A stretch of DNA of 64,000 bases from Hysterangium stoloniferum. Lineage: Eukaryota; Basidiomycota; Agaricomycetes; Hysterangiales; Hysterangiaceae. The DNA lies in NCBI GenBank assembly GCA_015178975.1, contig WHVD01000019.1, positions 744,001 to 808,000 on the forward strand, given 5' to 3'. The first letter of the stretch is position 1, and each line of letters opens with the position of its first letter. The notes under the pieces are model-generated. The model was not told the origin of the DNA, did no database searches, and worked only from the letters and a program-made list of their open reading frames with translations. A program made the position numbers and the translations under genes. Below are positions 10,309 through 21,572 of this stretch, one piece after another.

Positions 10309-12634
10309 TTACCCATTGAAACACAAGAGTGATGCCTTCTCCACCTTGCAGGATTGGGAGCTAGCCCATGAAGTTGAAACTGGCATCCATGTCAGTACTT
10401 ACCAGACAGATAATGGGGAGTTGAGGAGTGCCCAAATGTGGGATTGGTCGTTATCACGAGGATCCTCTCAGGAATTTACTGCACCATACACCTCTGCTCA
10501 TATAGGTTGAGTTGAATGGATGCATCAGCTAATAGGAAAGGCATGGAGCGAGCATGCAGGTCTGCCCCAATTTTGGGACGAATTCTATCACACCTCTGCA
10601 TACTTATGTACATGTTGAACCACATCTAAAGCATTACAGGGAAAGACCCCTTTGGAACTATGAAATGGGCAACCACCCAACCTCTCCCACCTGTGGGAAA
10701 TTGGATGCTGTGCATTCGTCCTAATCCTAAACAAGCACAACCTGAAAATATATGAGTGATCTGTGGAGTGTGTACTACTGGGTTATGACTCAGAATCCAA
10801 GAGTTATCATTGCTATAACCATAGGTCAAGCAGATTTTAGTCTCTTTTCACATTAGTGCCAGTCCTGGTCTGCCAGTCCACACGACTACTGCAGTGGCCC
10901 ATTGATCATCCCTCACAGTTGGCAATGGCTATCTAGCACTCCCTAGATAGTGTGGTTCATGTTTGGTCCCAGAGGGAACAAACATCACCAAGGCATATGT
11001 ACAACACCTTCATCAGCAGACTGAGCCTGATGCTGGTCCATCTGCCCCCAACATACCAGCTGCAACTCTTGCCCCTTCTCATCAGGAGGATATACTAGCA
11101 GCCATCTCCAATCTGGACAGAGCCACTCCCTTGGATGATTTTGAACCTGACCCACACACTTGGGAGGAGGCCTGGTCTTCTATCCATGGTTCAGATTGGC
11201 ATAAAAGTTTTCAAGATGAGCTGGACTCCCTTAATTCAATGGGGGTCTACATTCTAGTCCCATGATCAGAAGTCCCCACTGGCCAGAAAATTCACTGAAG
11301 GAAGCCAGTCTTCCATGTCAAATGGGATGCCAATGGCATAGTCTACTGGTGAAAAACCCACCTCGTATTTTGGGGCTTCGAACAAGTTTATGGCCATGAT
11401 TCCTCTCCTACAGCTCACATGGAGCCTTGGTGTATATTGCTCCACATTGCAGCCCATCTGGGTTGGGATGCACAACAGATTGACATTAAGACTGCTTTCC
11501 TGTATGGACTCCTCCCAGAATAGGAGACACAATACATGTTTCAACCTGAAAGGTTTGAGGAGGTGGGGAAGGAAGACTGGGTGTGGAAATTAGTGTAGGG
11601 ACTCTATGGTATGAAACAAGCTGGCCATATATGGAACCATACCATGTATGACTGGATGCTGTCTTGGGGTTTCCACCACTTACCTTGCAAGCCCTGCATC
11701 TACTACCGAATAGACAATTTGGGCATCATTATCGCTGCTGTCCATGTGGATGACTTTCTGTCTATAGCATCAACCAAGGCTGTGAATGAATCCTTCAAAG
11801 TGCAACTGAGACAAGTTTGGACTATCTCTGACATGGGTGAAGTACAATTCATTGTGGGCATCGCTATGGAGTGGGATTGAAATCATAACAAGGTTTGGGT
11901 GTCTCAGAATGCCCTTATTGACCATATTGTCACCCAATGTGGGCAGAGCAATGCTACCCCTCTCTCTGTGCCCATGCCCCAGGCCTCAAACTGTGCCATG
12001 TGGATCATGAAACTCTCTCTGCAGATGAAAAATTGTCCATCACCAAGTTCCCTTATCATTCCCTTGTCAGATCTCTTCTTTACCTGGCCATCTTGACATG
12101 CCCAGACATCTCCTATGCCATACAACAACTCTCCCAATTCCTCAACTGTTATTCCTTCACACATTGGAATGCTGCTTTTCATGTCATCTGATATCTCAAG
12201 GGTACCCGGGACCTACAGCTCCACCTTGGTGGCCCCAACCCCCTTACCCTCCATGGGTACAGCAATTCTGACTGGGCCAATTGCCCCGATATGCATTGCA
12301 GTGTGGGGGGGTTCACTTTTCTTTAGGTTCAGACATTTTATCTTGGTCCACCAGAAAACAGAAAACAGTGGCTGCATCATCATGCCAGGCAGAGTATATA
12401 GCTGCCTTTTCCACAGTAAAGGAAAATGCATGGCTATGGATGTTACTAGAAGGCATCAATATATCCATGAACAGTCCCATTGTGATCCACTGTGACAACA
12501 ATGCAGCCATATGCCTCTCAGAAGACCCACTACTACACAATCAAGTCAAACATATAGATATTAAGTACCATTTCCTTTGGGAATGTACTGGATCAAACAA
12601 ATTGGCACTAAAGTATATTTCTACAAAAGACAAT

Positions 12635-13310
12635 GGAGGGTGTTTATAATTACTATAATCTCAAATATTTACTAATAAAAGTCTTATTTTTACAAAACTC
12701 CATCTTTAAATAGTGATATCTATTCTGAAACAATTATATCATCAAAAAACAACCATCAGAAATAGTTTTCCATATTACATCTTATACAACCTATAGTTAT
12801 TTAACAAATTCCATTGTATATAATTTCCTTCCTTTTACAGATGCCTACTAATACTTTTATTAGTACTTTGTTTTTTTAAAAGTTGTAATGTAGTTATTTC
12901 CATGTGAAATATGTAAAATATTATTGGAAATTTTTCATACCACAGCTGTCTTTATTAAATAAAACCCCCTATATATTCTGGGTATGTTGAATCAAGTAGA
13001 AATCTGTTCAGATTGACAGATCCATTCCAAAGTAATACATATGTATTTAGAGGTACCAATGATATACATATGCATGGAATGGACTATCTAAAGGTATCTA
13101 TTTTTTTAAATTATTAGTGTTTCAAACTACTAATTTTTTTTATTGTCTACTCATGTCCGGAAAAATTCTTTAGTTTGTAATATACAAGAGAGTTTAAAAC
13201 TTTTTGAAAGTTTTAAAAACCAAATTATGTTTGAATAACATCCCAGATGTTTAAATGACCTTTAGAGTATATTAGAATTTGGTATACTTAATAGTTTTCA
13301 GATATCCTCC
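12635..13310 (+). mobile_element. MITE copy B, 676 bp, 3-bp TSD (AAT)
   Basis: It inserted between codons of the copia RNase H tail: STKDN at 12634 and VADIFTK from 13314 join cleanly when the block plus one AAT is removed. AAT flanks both ends (12632-12634 and 13311-13313). It is the inverted copy of 1807-2480. Termini are GGAGGGTGTTTATAA and GATATCCTCC. The exact excision logic fixes the element boundaries to the base. Confidence 0.93.
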
Positions 13311-13427
13311 AATGTAGCTGACATATTCACTAAGGCTCTGGAAGATCCACAATTCATGTGACTATGGAAATTGCTTGGTCTACATTAGGGCAGGCTGCAG
13401 CAGTATAAAAGCATCAGTGAGGAGGAG

Positions 13428-13653
13428 TGTTGGAAGGTGAAGAAAACACCATTGCTAGTTTTTCCCGATCAGGGGGCAATATGACCTGAGACATAAAGGT
13501 TCTTCCACCCTTTGTTCTCAGGCATATCTCCCCAACTCTCCCAGTACCTACATAATTGAGAAAACATATATATGAGGCTACTACTGTATAGTTACAATAG
13601 TCTTATTACTATATACAAGACAATTACAACACTATAAGATTTCTTATTTAACA
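13428..13653 (+). repeat. 3' LTR of the copia element at 7.5-13.7 kb
   Basis: It is about 226 bp, begins TGTTGGAAGGTGAAG and ends TTATTTAACA, followed by the TSD GTATC. Confidence 0.92.
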
Positions 13654-13658
13654 GTATC

Positions 13659-13974
13659 AGTCTTTGTTGATTTGCAATGGTCTCTATGTTTGTCTCACTG
13701 AGTCCAAAACTGTGTAGGTGATAATGCTGCAGTTTGTATTTGCACCACCTCAGTGCTCTGGTTACTTGCACTGAGGTGAATATGCCTGTATGTTCATAGA
13801 TATGATGTTCTGGTAGTTTTCAGTGTGTATATTAGTTCCTCATTATCATCACATTTGCTTTCCTTCAGAAAACATTGGCAATGCTACCAGCAATGAGGGC
13901 CTTCTGTTGACTGGAGAGTTTCTCAACAGTCTTGACTGTGTGCCATGCTTCAACAAATGTTGAATATTGTAATT
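13659..13974. other. Spacer between the copia and gypsy elements, nothing recognised
   Basis: About 315 bp lie between the copia TSD and the gypsy LTR. No reading frame or repeat was recognised. It should be the pre-insertion neighbour of the sequence left of 7549. Confidence 0.5.
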
Positions 13975-14776
13975 CTGTTAAGGGTGTGTACACAGAGGGT
14001 TTCTGGAGAAACCCGCAGGAAATATGGTAGGACTTGGCTTCAGCTTATAGGCTGTGCCCTTGTGAGATCATGTTGTCCAATTTCAAATGGGCAGATGGGA
14101 GTCCCGGGGAGTCTGGGCAGAGTTCATGGGTTGAGGGGTCATGGGTCAAGAGGTCGGGGAGTCGAGATAAATAAGTCAGAGGTTGAGTGATAGATGCATT
14201 GGAGCCCATGGGCTCTGACTAGTGAGAGCAGTGTAATTCACAGGGGAGTTTAGAGTGGAAAATGTACTAGATTACTGGGGAGAATCTAAGCTGATTTTCT
14301 GACTGGATTGTATGTACAACATCTGCCAGACTATATAGACTGTGGAATGCATAACATACCAAATCCAGTAATAATGAAAATGAAACTAGCAAACATAAAA
14401 CGAGATAAGTAAACACCAAAGTTGGTGTTAGGAACGGAATGGGATGGAGCAGAGTCTGAATTGTGACAGGTCATAAACCATAATGGGAAATGGAGTGGGA
14501 GTGGAGTCCGAATCGTGACAGGTCATTTGACTAAAACGGGAATGGGGCTCAGTTAGAGGGGTCTGGTGACTGATGTGTGGGATGAGGTTGGACATAGACA
14601 GGGATGGAGTCCGGCGGGTATTCTGGTGACTGATACGGGATGTAACAAAGTTGAATGTGGACAAGTCTGATGTACGGAGTCTGGTGGGAATTCCAGTAAA
14701 CTGACAATTGGTGTGTATAGGGTGTGGGTGCATATAAGTTAGTGCCCAGAGTCTGGCTGGAATTCTGGTCATAACA
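13975..14776 (-). repeat. 3' LTR of the gypsy element
   Basis: It is about 802 bp and closely matches 21573-22384 with scattered, mostly transition, differences and a few indels. Confidence 0.9.
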
Positions 14777-15180
14777 GCACCCTCCCTTTATGCCGAAGTC
14801 CCAAAGAGGCTCTAGACCTTGATAAGGTTTTGTCGGCTACGTGCATGTGTCAAAAGTCATGTCAGTTACACATATGTGTCAAAGAGTCACATGATCTGGA
14901 AGGTAAGGTTCAGACATGATGAGCCTATATAAAAATTTGAAAAAATGAATTTTCTTCTTCTTTATTACCCCCATCATCAATATGGGACCAAAGACCAATG
15001 CCGTGAAGACCAATGCCGACCACTGGGCCCTCCATGGGCACTCCATATTGGGCACCTCTCAGCGTGGCCCAGATTCTGGCACAGTGAGAGGAACAGTGCT
15101 GACAATGAGAAGAAGCAGAAAAGGAGGCCAGGGAGGTCGAGGAGGCCTTGGACAGGGAGTACCAGGTGGCATTGGCCACA

Positions 15181-15848
15181 GAGGAAGAGGCTGACAGGCA
15201 GAGGAAGAGGCTGACAGGCAGAGGAAGAGGCTGACAGGCAGAGGAAGAGGCTGACAGGCAGAGGAAGAGGCTGACAGGCAGAGGAAGAGGCTGACAGGCA
15301 GAGGAAGAGGCTGACAGGCAGAGGAAGAGGCTGACAGGCAGAGGAAGAGGCTGACAGGCAGAGGAAGAGGCTGACAGGCAGAGGAAGAGGCTGACAGGCA
15401 GAGGAAGAGGCTGACAGGCAGAGGAAGAGGCTGACAGGCAGAGGAAGAGGCTGACAGGCAGAGGAAGAGGCTGACAGGCAGAGGAAGAGGCTGACAGGCA
15501 GAGGAAGAGGCTGACAGGCAGAGGAAGAGGCTGACAGGCAGAGGAAGAGGCTGACAGGCAGAGGAAGAGGCTGACAGGCAGAGGAAGAGGCTGACAGGCA
15601 GAGGAAGAGGCTGACAGGCAGAGGAAGAGGCTGACAGGCAGAGGAAGAGGCTGACAGGCAGAGGAAGAGGCTGACAGGCAGAGGAAGAGGCTGACAGGCA
15701 GAGGAAGAGGCTGACAGGCAGAGGAAGAGGCTGACAGGCAGAGGAAGAGGCTGACAGGCAGAGGAAGAGGCTGACAGGCAGAGGAAGAGGCTGACAGGCA
15801 GAGGAAGAGGCTGACAGGCAGAGGAAGAGGCTGACAGGCAGAGGAAGA
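15181..15848. repeat. Perfect 20-bp tandem array, 33 units plus a partial unit
   Basis: The unit GAGGAAGAGGCTGACAGGCA repeats 33 times without a single difference (15181-15840), followed by 8 bp of a further unit. As 20 is not a multiple of 3, the unit cycles through all frames. The forward strand meets a TGA every 60 bp in every frame, while the reverse strand is open in all three frames (artefactual repeats of SLFLCLSASSSACQPLPLPV). The array lies inside the antisense accessory gene. Confidence 0.98.
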
Positions 15849-16159
15849 GAGATGAGGTGGAGGCTGCATAGGTGGCTGCAGAGAAAGCCATGGCAGCTGC
15901 GGACAGGGCCACAGTTGCTGCAGGCAAGGTATGTTCCACCATTCCACATGTCAACTTAACTAACTTTGGCATTTTCAGTGCAAGGCAGCAGAGGTCGAGT
16001 CGGAGTCTGAGGGGGAGCCAGAGAGCCCCCAGAAGGTAAGTTCTCAGGTCCATGGGTTTTTCCAGGAAACTAACCACATCAACAGAGGGTAAGGAAAGCA
16101 GCACCAGTCCACCTACCTGCAAGGAATGACCCGCGGTGTTCCAGTTGCAATGACTGGAA

Positions 16160-16915
16160 CACTGACTGTAATTGAAAGTCTGGGTGGGGACTGGGATGTG
16201 TCATGTAACAGGTAGATTTGATATCAATTACTCAAGCTGCTAACTAAATTGTCACGCTACAGTCCATTCATTTGGTTTTCATTCTCTCATCAGATAGAAT
16301 CAATTGTTATGATGCATGTATTCAACATATAAACATTACCAGGTATCTGAGCTATTAATGTTTGATACATGTAGTTAGGATACCTATTTGTGAATGGACA
16401 GTAAAGACTCAAAATGCATATCATTGTTTAGCTAAAATTAATCTGAGACAATCATAACAGTGTATGCACAGCCACACTATGTTTCAATCATGTGCAGTTA
16501 TTATGTAGCAACCGTAGTTTGTACACAGTAATGTGCAGTTGCACAGCACTATGCCCATGTATTTAAATGGCTGAGCTGAATCATGAAAATATAACTTTTT
16601 TGAACCCCCTAAACTAGACAACCTTGTCACATTTGCATTTGTGCATCTTATTCCACCTGTTCCAGGTTTACAGGATATTACCTTTCTCAGGTTAACGAGA
16701 ATCACTCTTATCACTAATGTGACTTATCTTAATTACACACTCCAAACAAAAGCTATTCATTCATTTTCTGATATTTTATTTTATCTTTAACTACTATTAA
16801 ACAAGAACCCTAAACTAATAGTCTACTGACACACTCAGCCCTTTCATATATAACAAGTTGACACCTTTAAGTTACTGCTAAGTACCTAAGGACCCTCAGC
16901 CTAAATGATACATCA
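16160..16915. other. AT-rich 0.75-kb block splitting the cysteine-rich exon
   Basis: It lies between the two cysteine half sites. No open frame continues the protein. It could be a long intron (acceptor CATCACAG at 16911-16918) or an inserted element. No TSD was found. Confidence 0.45.
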
Positions 16916-17529
16916 CAGGATGCTTCCAGTGTGCACACCTCAAAGTGAGGTGTTCACTGGTTCATGAGCAGCCCATGGGGTCCATGGCATGGGACATACG
17001 TGGGTCAGATGGGATATCAGGACTGGATGATGTTTTGGGGTGGATCGCCAAGGGCATTGAGGCCCAAAATGAGTTGCTTAGGCAGAGCAACAAGGTGCAG
17101 GTAGTGGTGGTGAACGAACTCTGCGGACTCCACTCAGAGTTTTGGAAGTTCCTGGTGGAGTTCAGCAGCTATGTTTATGAGGAGCCACAGATCGGGAGTT
17201 CTGAGGATGCTGGTTTGGATGAGGATGAGGTGCCCATGGAGATAGCAGAGCTCCTTGAGGAGATGAATGAGGTGGGGAAAAAAGACAGCCCCATCAATGT
17301 AGATGAATAGAATAATAAAAGTTTAATAATAATATTTGTTTTGAAAATAAAAGTAAAGCGTGAAAAACATAAAAATCAAAGTCTGTGGAAAATCCGCTTA
17401 GGGACTTGAAAGACATGTCAGAACTGTAAAAACAAAGAGAGACATAGGGCGACAGGGAATAATGAGAATGAGTCCAAACATAACATGGGGTCCGCAGAGT
17501 GTGGTCAAAGAGAAGATAGTGGTCTGGGT

Positions 17530-20500
17530 TTGAGCAGGTAAGCTGTATGAAAGTCAGTAATGATTTCTGTGGCATTACTGAGTTCTGTGGCCAAAATCCA
17601 TGAGGTTTCTTCATCAGTGCCCTCATAACCCGCCCACTTGACCAAGTAAAGCAGTTTACAAGTGCATCAATGCTTGTCAATTTTCAAAACTAAAATTTGT
17701 GAGATTTCAAACTCGGGTTCTCCATCAATAATGACTGGAGGAGGCAGAGATTGCATGTGATCCGGGATAGTGTTAGCAGTACAAGGTTCTAATATAGAAA
17801 CATGAAATACCAGGTGTACCATGCACATGCTATCTGGATAGGGTCCAAGAAACTGAACCTACTTGTGCTATAATTTCAAACAGACCTAAATATTTTTAGC
17901 AAGCTTTTTTGATGGACGGGTAGTCCTAAAGAATTGAGCTTTGACAAAAATGCAGTCACCAATCTTGAAGTTGGGTGGTGGGATCTGGTGTTTGTCCGCT
18001 GAATGTTGATATTGCTCTTGGGTGGACTTTATTGCAGTCTGGAGTTCCTCGTGGAGCTTGTGGAGGTCTGTGGTGAACTCTTGAGCATGAGCAGAGGCAA
18101 GATTTCATTCTGGATGTACTGTAATACTTGGATTATATCCTTTATTTGCAAAGAATGGGGAAATGCCAGTAGTGGCCAAGGGTGCATTGTTGTAAGCAAA
18201 TTCTGCAAGTGGTAATAAGGATTTCCAATTGTCCTGTTGATAATTGCAATATACGTAGAGATATTGTTCCAATGTCTGATTGACATATTCAGTTTGTCTG
18301 TTGCCTTCCAGGTGATGTCCAGATGTGAAATGTAGTTTCATGTCCAAGGATTTCCTGAGGGATCTAAAGAAGTGAGATACAAACTCTGATCCTCAGTCGG
18401 AAGTTACATGGGATGGAACTCTGTGCTTGGAAAATACATGGATAATTAAAAGTTCCACTAACTGCATGGACGTAATTGTATCATATGTAGGGATGAATAT
18501 ACCTTGTTTTGAGAATCTGTCAACAATGACTAGAATGGCAGAAAAGCCTTCGGAATCCAGTAGGTGTTCAATGAAATCCATAGAGATAGAATTCCATGGG
18601 TGTTCCAGTACTGGGAGTTGTTTCAAAAGGCTGTATGGCTTGTGTCGCTGAGATTTTGAGTGGGGACAAGTAGTGCAAGATTTACAATAGTGCTTAATGA
18701 ATCCATGGAGTCCAGGCCAAGTATATTCTCTTCTTATTAATGATAGAGTTTTGTTGTACCTGAAATGTCCACAGAGTGGGTGATCATGTTTGTACTGAAG
18801 GATCCTGAGGTGGAGGCCATTGGAGTCCGGTACATAGATATGATCGTCAAGTCTAATGAAACCATGCTGATCAAGAGACCACCAGGGTTAATTGGGGTCC
18901 ACAGGATTGTCAAGGTGTGCTTTAGTTATCAGGTCTAGTGGAATTCCCAATAGAATATCTTGATGTAGCTTCTCAATATCCATAATGATAATTCCACGGA
19001 CAATGGGATTGATGAGGAAAGTCACGCAGACTGATGCGGTAAGTTGCTGATTCATGAAAATGGGTTTCAGGTTGTGCGGGTTTACCGTGGCATAGTCATT
19101 GCTCCCCTCTTTAGGATTCTAAAAGTGGTTTTCCATTCATCACCCACGAAGATCCAGACCAAATGATAGGTGTGTTTAAGGTCTATTTTGATGCAAATCT
19201 GGGCATTCCGTGGAGCATCGAGCAGATCAGATATAAGTGGAAGTGGATACTTATCCTTTTTGGTGACAGCATTGAGTCCTCTGAAATCAACACATAGTCT
19301 AAGGGATCCATCCTTTTTCTTGACAAACAGAACAGGTGCTCCAAAAGGAGACTTTGAGGGTCTGATAAAACCTATGGACAAATGTTCATCCAGGAAATCG
19401 CAGATTGCGGAAAATTCTGTGGACGAGAGTGGGTAAATATGTCCTAGGGGTGGCTGGGCACCTTCTTCAAGATTGTTTTTTAAGTCATACTCTCTGTGGG
19501 GTGGAAGCTGGTCAGCTTTCTGCTTACTAAAAACATCCATGAAGTCATGATATTTCTCTGGGACGCCTTCTAGGTCAGCGGCTTGCTCAGATTCGGATAC
19601 CGGGGTTGAAAAACAACCAGTTGCTTCATCAATTTTTAAGTTGATAGTGAACGCCTGGAACCCATCCATTTTTGTAGCCCTAATAAAAGCTGCAGCATTA
19701 ATCAGAGAAATAGATGGAGGTGCCATGTGTTCCGGGGAAGCCATGGGTGCCGTAGGGATCACAGGAGTCCTCGAGACTGCAGGTGCCAGGAAGGCCATGG
19801 CCATGGAGGCCGTGTCGGGTACAGTTTCCTCAGCTGCCGCAGGTGTCCGGAAAGTTATACTGTTAGCTATCCAGTCAATCAACAGATTGTAGTGGGTAAG
19901 CCAGTTGTGTCCTAGGACCACTGAGAAACTTGAGTCTAACTGGGTCACATAGAAAGTGACCAACTGAGATGTTCCACATGGGAAACAGATGGATAAATCA
20001 CAAGCTTGGGTGACAACCAAATTGCTTGTGCCATTGAAAAGGCGGAGGCCAATGGGATTTATCGGATAAGTTGACAACAGATTTTTTTGCATGAATTTTG
20101 TATCTAAAAAACAATGAGTCAAGCCGGAATCTATAAGAGCTGAAAAAATGAATTTCGGAATCATATTAGACATAAGTTTAATAAAAAATGAATCAGAATG
20201 CGAAAGAGCAGATGCACTGAGATGGGTAAACTCTTCAATGCGTGGAGAGGCAATGCAACCCCCAACCCATGTAAAGTCCACAGGGTTGCTCACTCTTTTT
20301 TTGAGTTGGAAGCCCATTTGGAGGCCTTGGCTGTTTGACCCTTTGCAGAGTTTGCTTTTGCCAGTGGACATTCCAGGACTCGATGACCAGGTTTTCCACA
20401 CAAGAGACAGAGGTTATTGTCCATATGATGTTGTCCTTCCTGTGAGGTCAATTTGCTATCAGGTCCAAGTTTGCCTGTGAGGTCAGGTTTTCCAGTTTGC

Positions 20501-21547
20501 TTGCCAGACTGTTGACCTTTGTTGTTGTTGTTGTTGTTGTTGTTTGAAGACTTTTTATCGTTCTTCTTGTCAGATTGCGTGGAGTTCTGGTTGCTGGTTG
20601 ACGAGTGGTTGTTGTTGGTTTTATTGGCTGTGGACTTGTTTACTTTGTCTGCAGAGGTCTTATGGGCAACTTCTGCACGACATTCCCAATAATGTGCATC
20701 CGCATTTTGAGCCTTAAGGTGCATACAAGACAGGGTTTTTGGCCTGCCATCTTCTCCTTTCAAGACTTTGTCTTTAAGGCGGGACAGCAGACCGGGGTAG
20801 AATTGGTGGCGGGGAGCAGGATCGCCCCACTGACAATGAGCTGCAAGGTTATTGAATTGGACGATATAGTCTGTGATGCACTGTGTGTCCTTCATGCAAA
20901 GATTAGTGAGACTATTCTTGGCTTCTCTGGTTGGATCATACATGCCAAAGTTGGTTTCAAGCTCCTCAACAAAAGCATCCCAATCTTCAAGCCAAAGCAA
21001 CTCTTCCTCGGAAACTCCACTAAAAGCCAGTTTGAAAACCATTTCAATGTGGATCCCGACAAGTATGAGAGTGCATAGGTGACTTTTTGGGAGTCGGTGG
21101 AGAATGGAGCAGATCGATTGTGGAAATTGAAGTGACATTGCATGAGGAAAGTAGAGAGTTTGTTTGGGTTGGAACCCGTGAAGGGTTCCAGAGCATTGAC
21201 TTTGACTGTGGAGGTTCTGGATCTTTCTTTTTGCCTTCTCCGAGCATATGATTCATCAACCTTTCCAAAATGATTGCTAAATACTCAGAAGCGGGATCCA
21301 AAAGTGGCAGTCAATCACTAGATGGAGGATTTTCGACACCCTTGCCCTTGTCAGGGACCATGGACTCGTCCTCATGCTCAGATTCATCCTGGTTTTCCAG
21401 GACTTCTTCAATACAGGCTTCTTCCATAGCTTCTGGCTGGGTCGCAAGTGTCTGGCTGGTATATAAAGTTAACGGGGAATGAAGAGTCGACGGTCCAGGT
21501 AATGATGCCTGTGTGTGCACTTTTCTTCTTGGTGGCATATTGAACAA
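17530..21547 (-). pseudogene. Gypsy gag-pol with chromodomain, RT/RNase H partly deleted
   Basis: The gag begins MPPRRKVHTQASLPG close to the 5' LTR (about 21535). Its capsid-like part includes FVEELETNFG and LTNLCMKDTQCITDYI (near 20940-20870), and a CCHC knuckle, CLLCGKPGHRVLEC, lies near 20400. The protease has ALIDSGLTHCFLD near 20135. The RT starts LPPHREYDL and has VLFVKKKDGSLRLCVDFRGL near 19330-19270, then breaks after WKTTF near 19110: the YxDD-containing half and RNase H are gone. Integrase follows with an HHCC-like region (HPLCGHFRYNKT, CKSCTTCPHS near 18780-18670), SMDFIEHL near 18580 and GNRQTEYVNQTLEQYL near 18290. A chromodomain (YLVKWAGYEGTDEETSW) is near 17640. Stops and frameshifts abound. 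Confidence 0.9.
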
Positions 21548-21572
21548 TCTGCGAGTCTTAGTCAGAAAATAC

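Larger units (their letters stand above)
7879..13420 (+). pseudogene. copia gag-pol, fragmented
   Basis: Domains occur in canonical order. The gag starts MATIPTDKASEGG at 7879. A CCHC knuckle (CSNCKKLGHSALYC) lies near 8555-8595 and a protease-like CNTGASSHISP block near 8930. GAG-pre-integrase (WHCQLGHANYQS, CDTCILGKQTQ) spans about 9320-9480, and the integrase core spans MNIVDDFSNYIW (about 9585) to TAPYTSAHIG (10508). The RT starts with WHKSFQDELDSL near 11200 and has AAVHVDDFLSI at the catalytic site near 11735-11770. RNase H (SCQAEYIAAF, HCDNNAAICLSEDP, VKHIDIKYH) spans 12380-12570, and VADIFTKALED sits after the MITE at 13315. Numerous stops and frameshifts occur throughout. Dead. Confidence 0.9.
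7554..13653 (+). mobile_element. Full-length Ty1/copia element (dead), 5-bp TSD GTATC
   Basis: The 5' LTR is 7554-7783 and the 3' LTR 13428-13653, both starting TGTTGGAAGGT and ending TTTAACA. GTATC flanks the element at 7549-7553 and 13654-13658. Directly after the 5' LTR comes GGTTATA, the same sequence as behind the 5' LTR of the copia at 51919. This fits priming by the anticodon region of initiator tRNA-Met, as in Drosophila copia. A purine run (GTGAGGAGGAG) precedes the 3' LTR. Two later insertions lie inside (9626-10308 and 12635-13310). LTRs differ at many sites, so the element is old. Confidence 0.92.
14982..17310 (+). pseudogene. Antisense accessory gene of the gypsy element: coiled-coil plus split Zn2Cys6-like cysteines
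   Basis: It starts with ATG at 14982 (MGPKTNAVKTNADHW), 40 bp after a TATA-like CTATATAAAA. A charged helical region follows (EVEEALDREYQVALA), running into the 20-bp array, then AAEKAMAAADRATVAAGK. Short introns appear to sit near 15928-15979 and 16036-16084. Then come VESESEGEPESPQK and RNDPRCSSCNDWNTDC, giving C-x2-C-x6-C. About 760 bp later, near 16925, CFQCAHLKVRC gives a second C-x2-C-x6-C, followed by a helical tail to the stop at 17310. Two such half sites resemble the fungal Zn(II)2Cys6 cluster, but the gap is unusual. The array, an in-frame TAG near 15870 and frame changes break it. Function unknown. Confidence 0.6.

Noticed and set aside
13975..14190. Forward frames in the gypsy LTRs (near 13945 and 21515)
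   Set aside because: They lie wholly in LTR sequence and are repeated in both LTRs with different lengths.
14925..16122. Long reverse-strand reading frames (296-381 codons) over the 20-bp array
   Set aside because: They are made of the repeat translated in three frames on the strand that happens to lack stops; no domain, and the three frames give the same 20-residue cycle.
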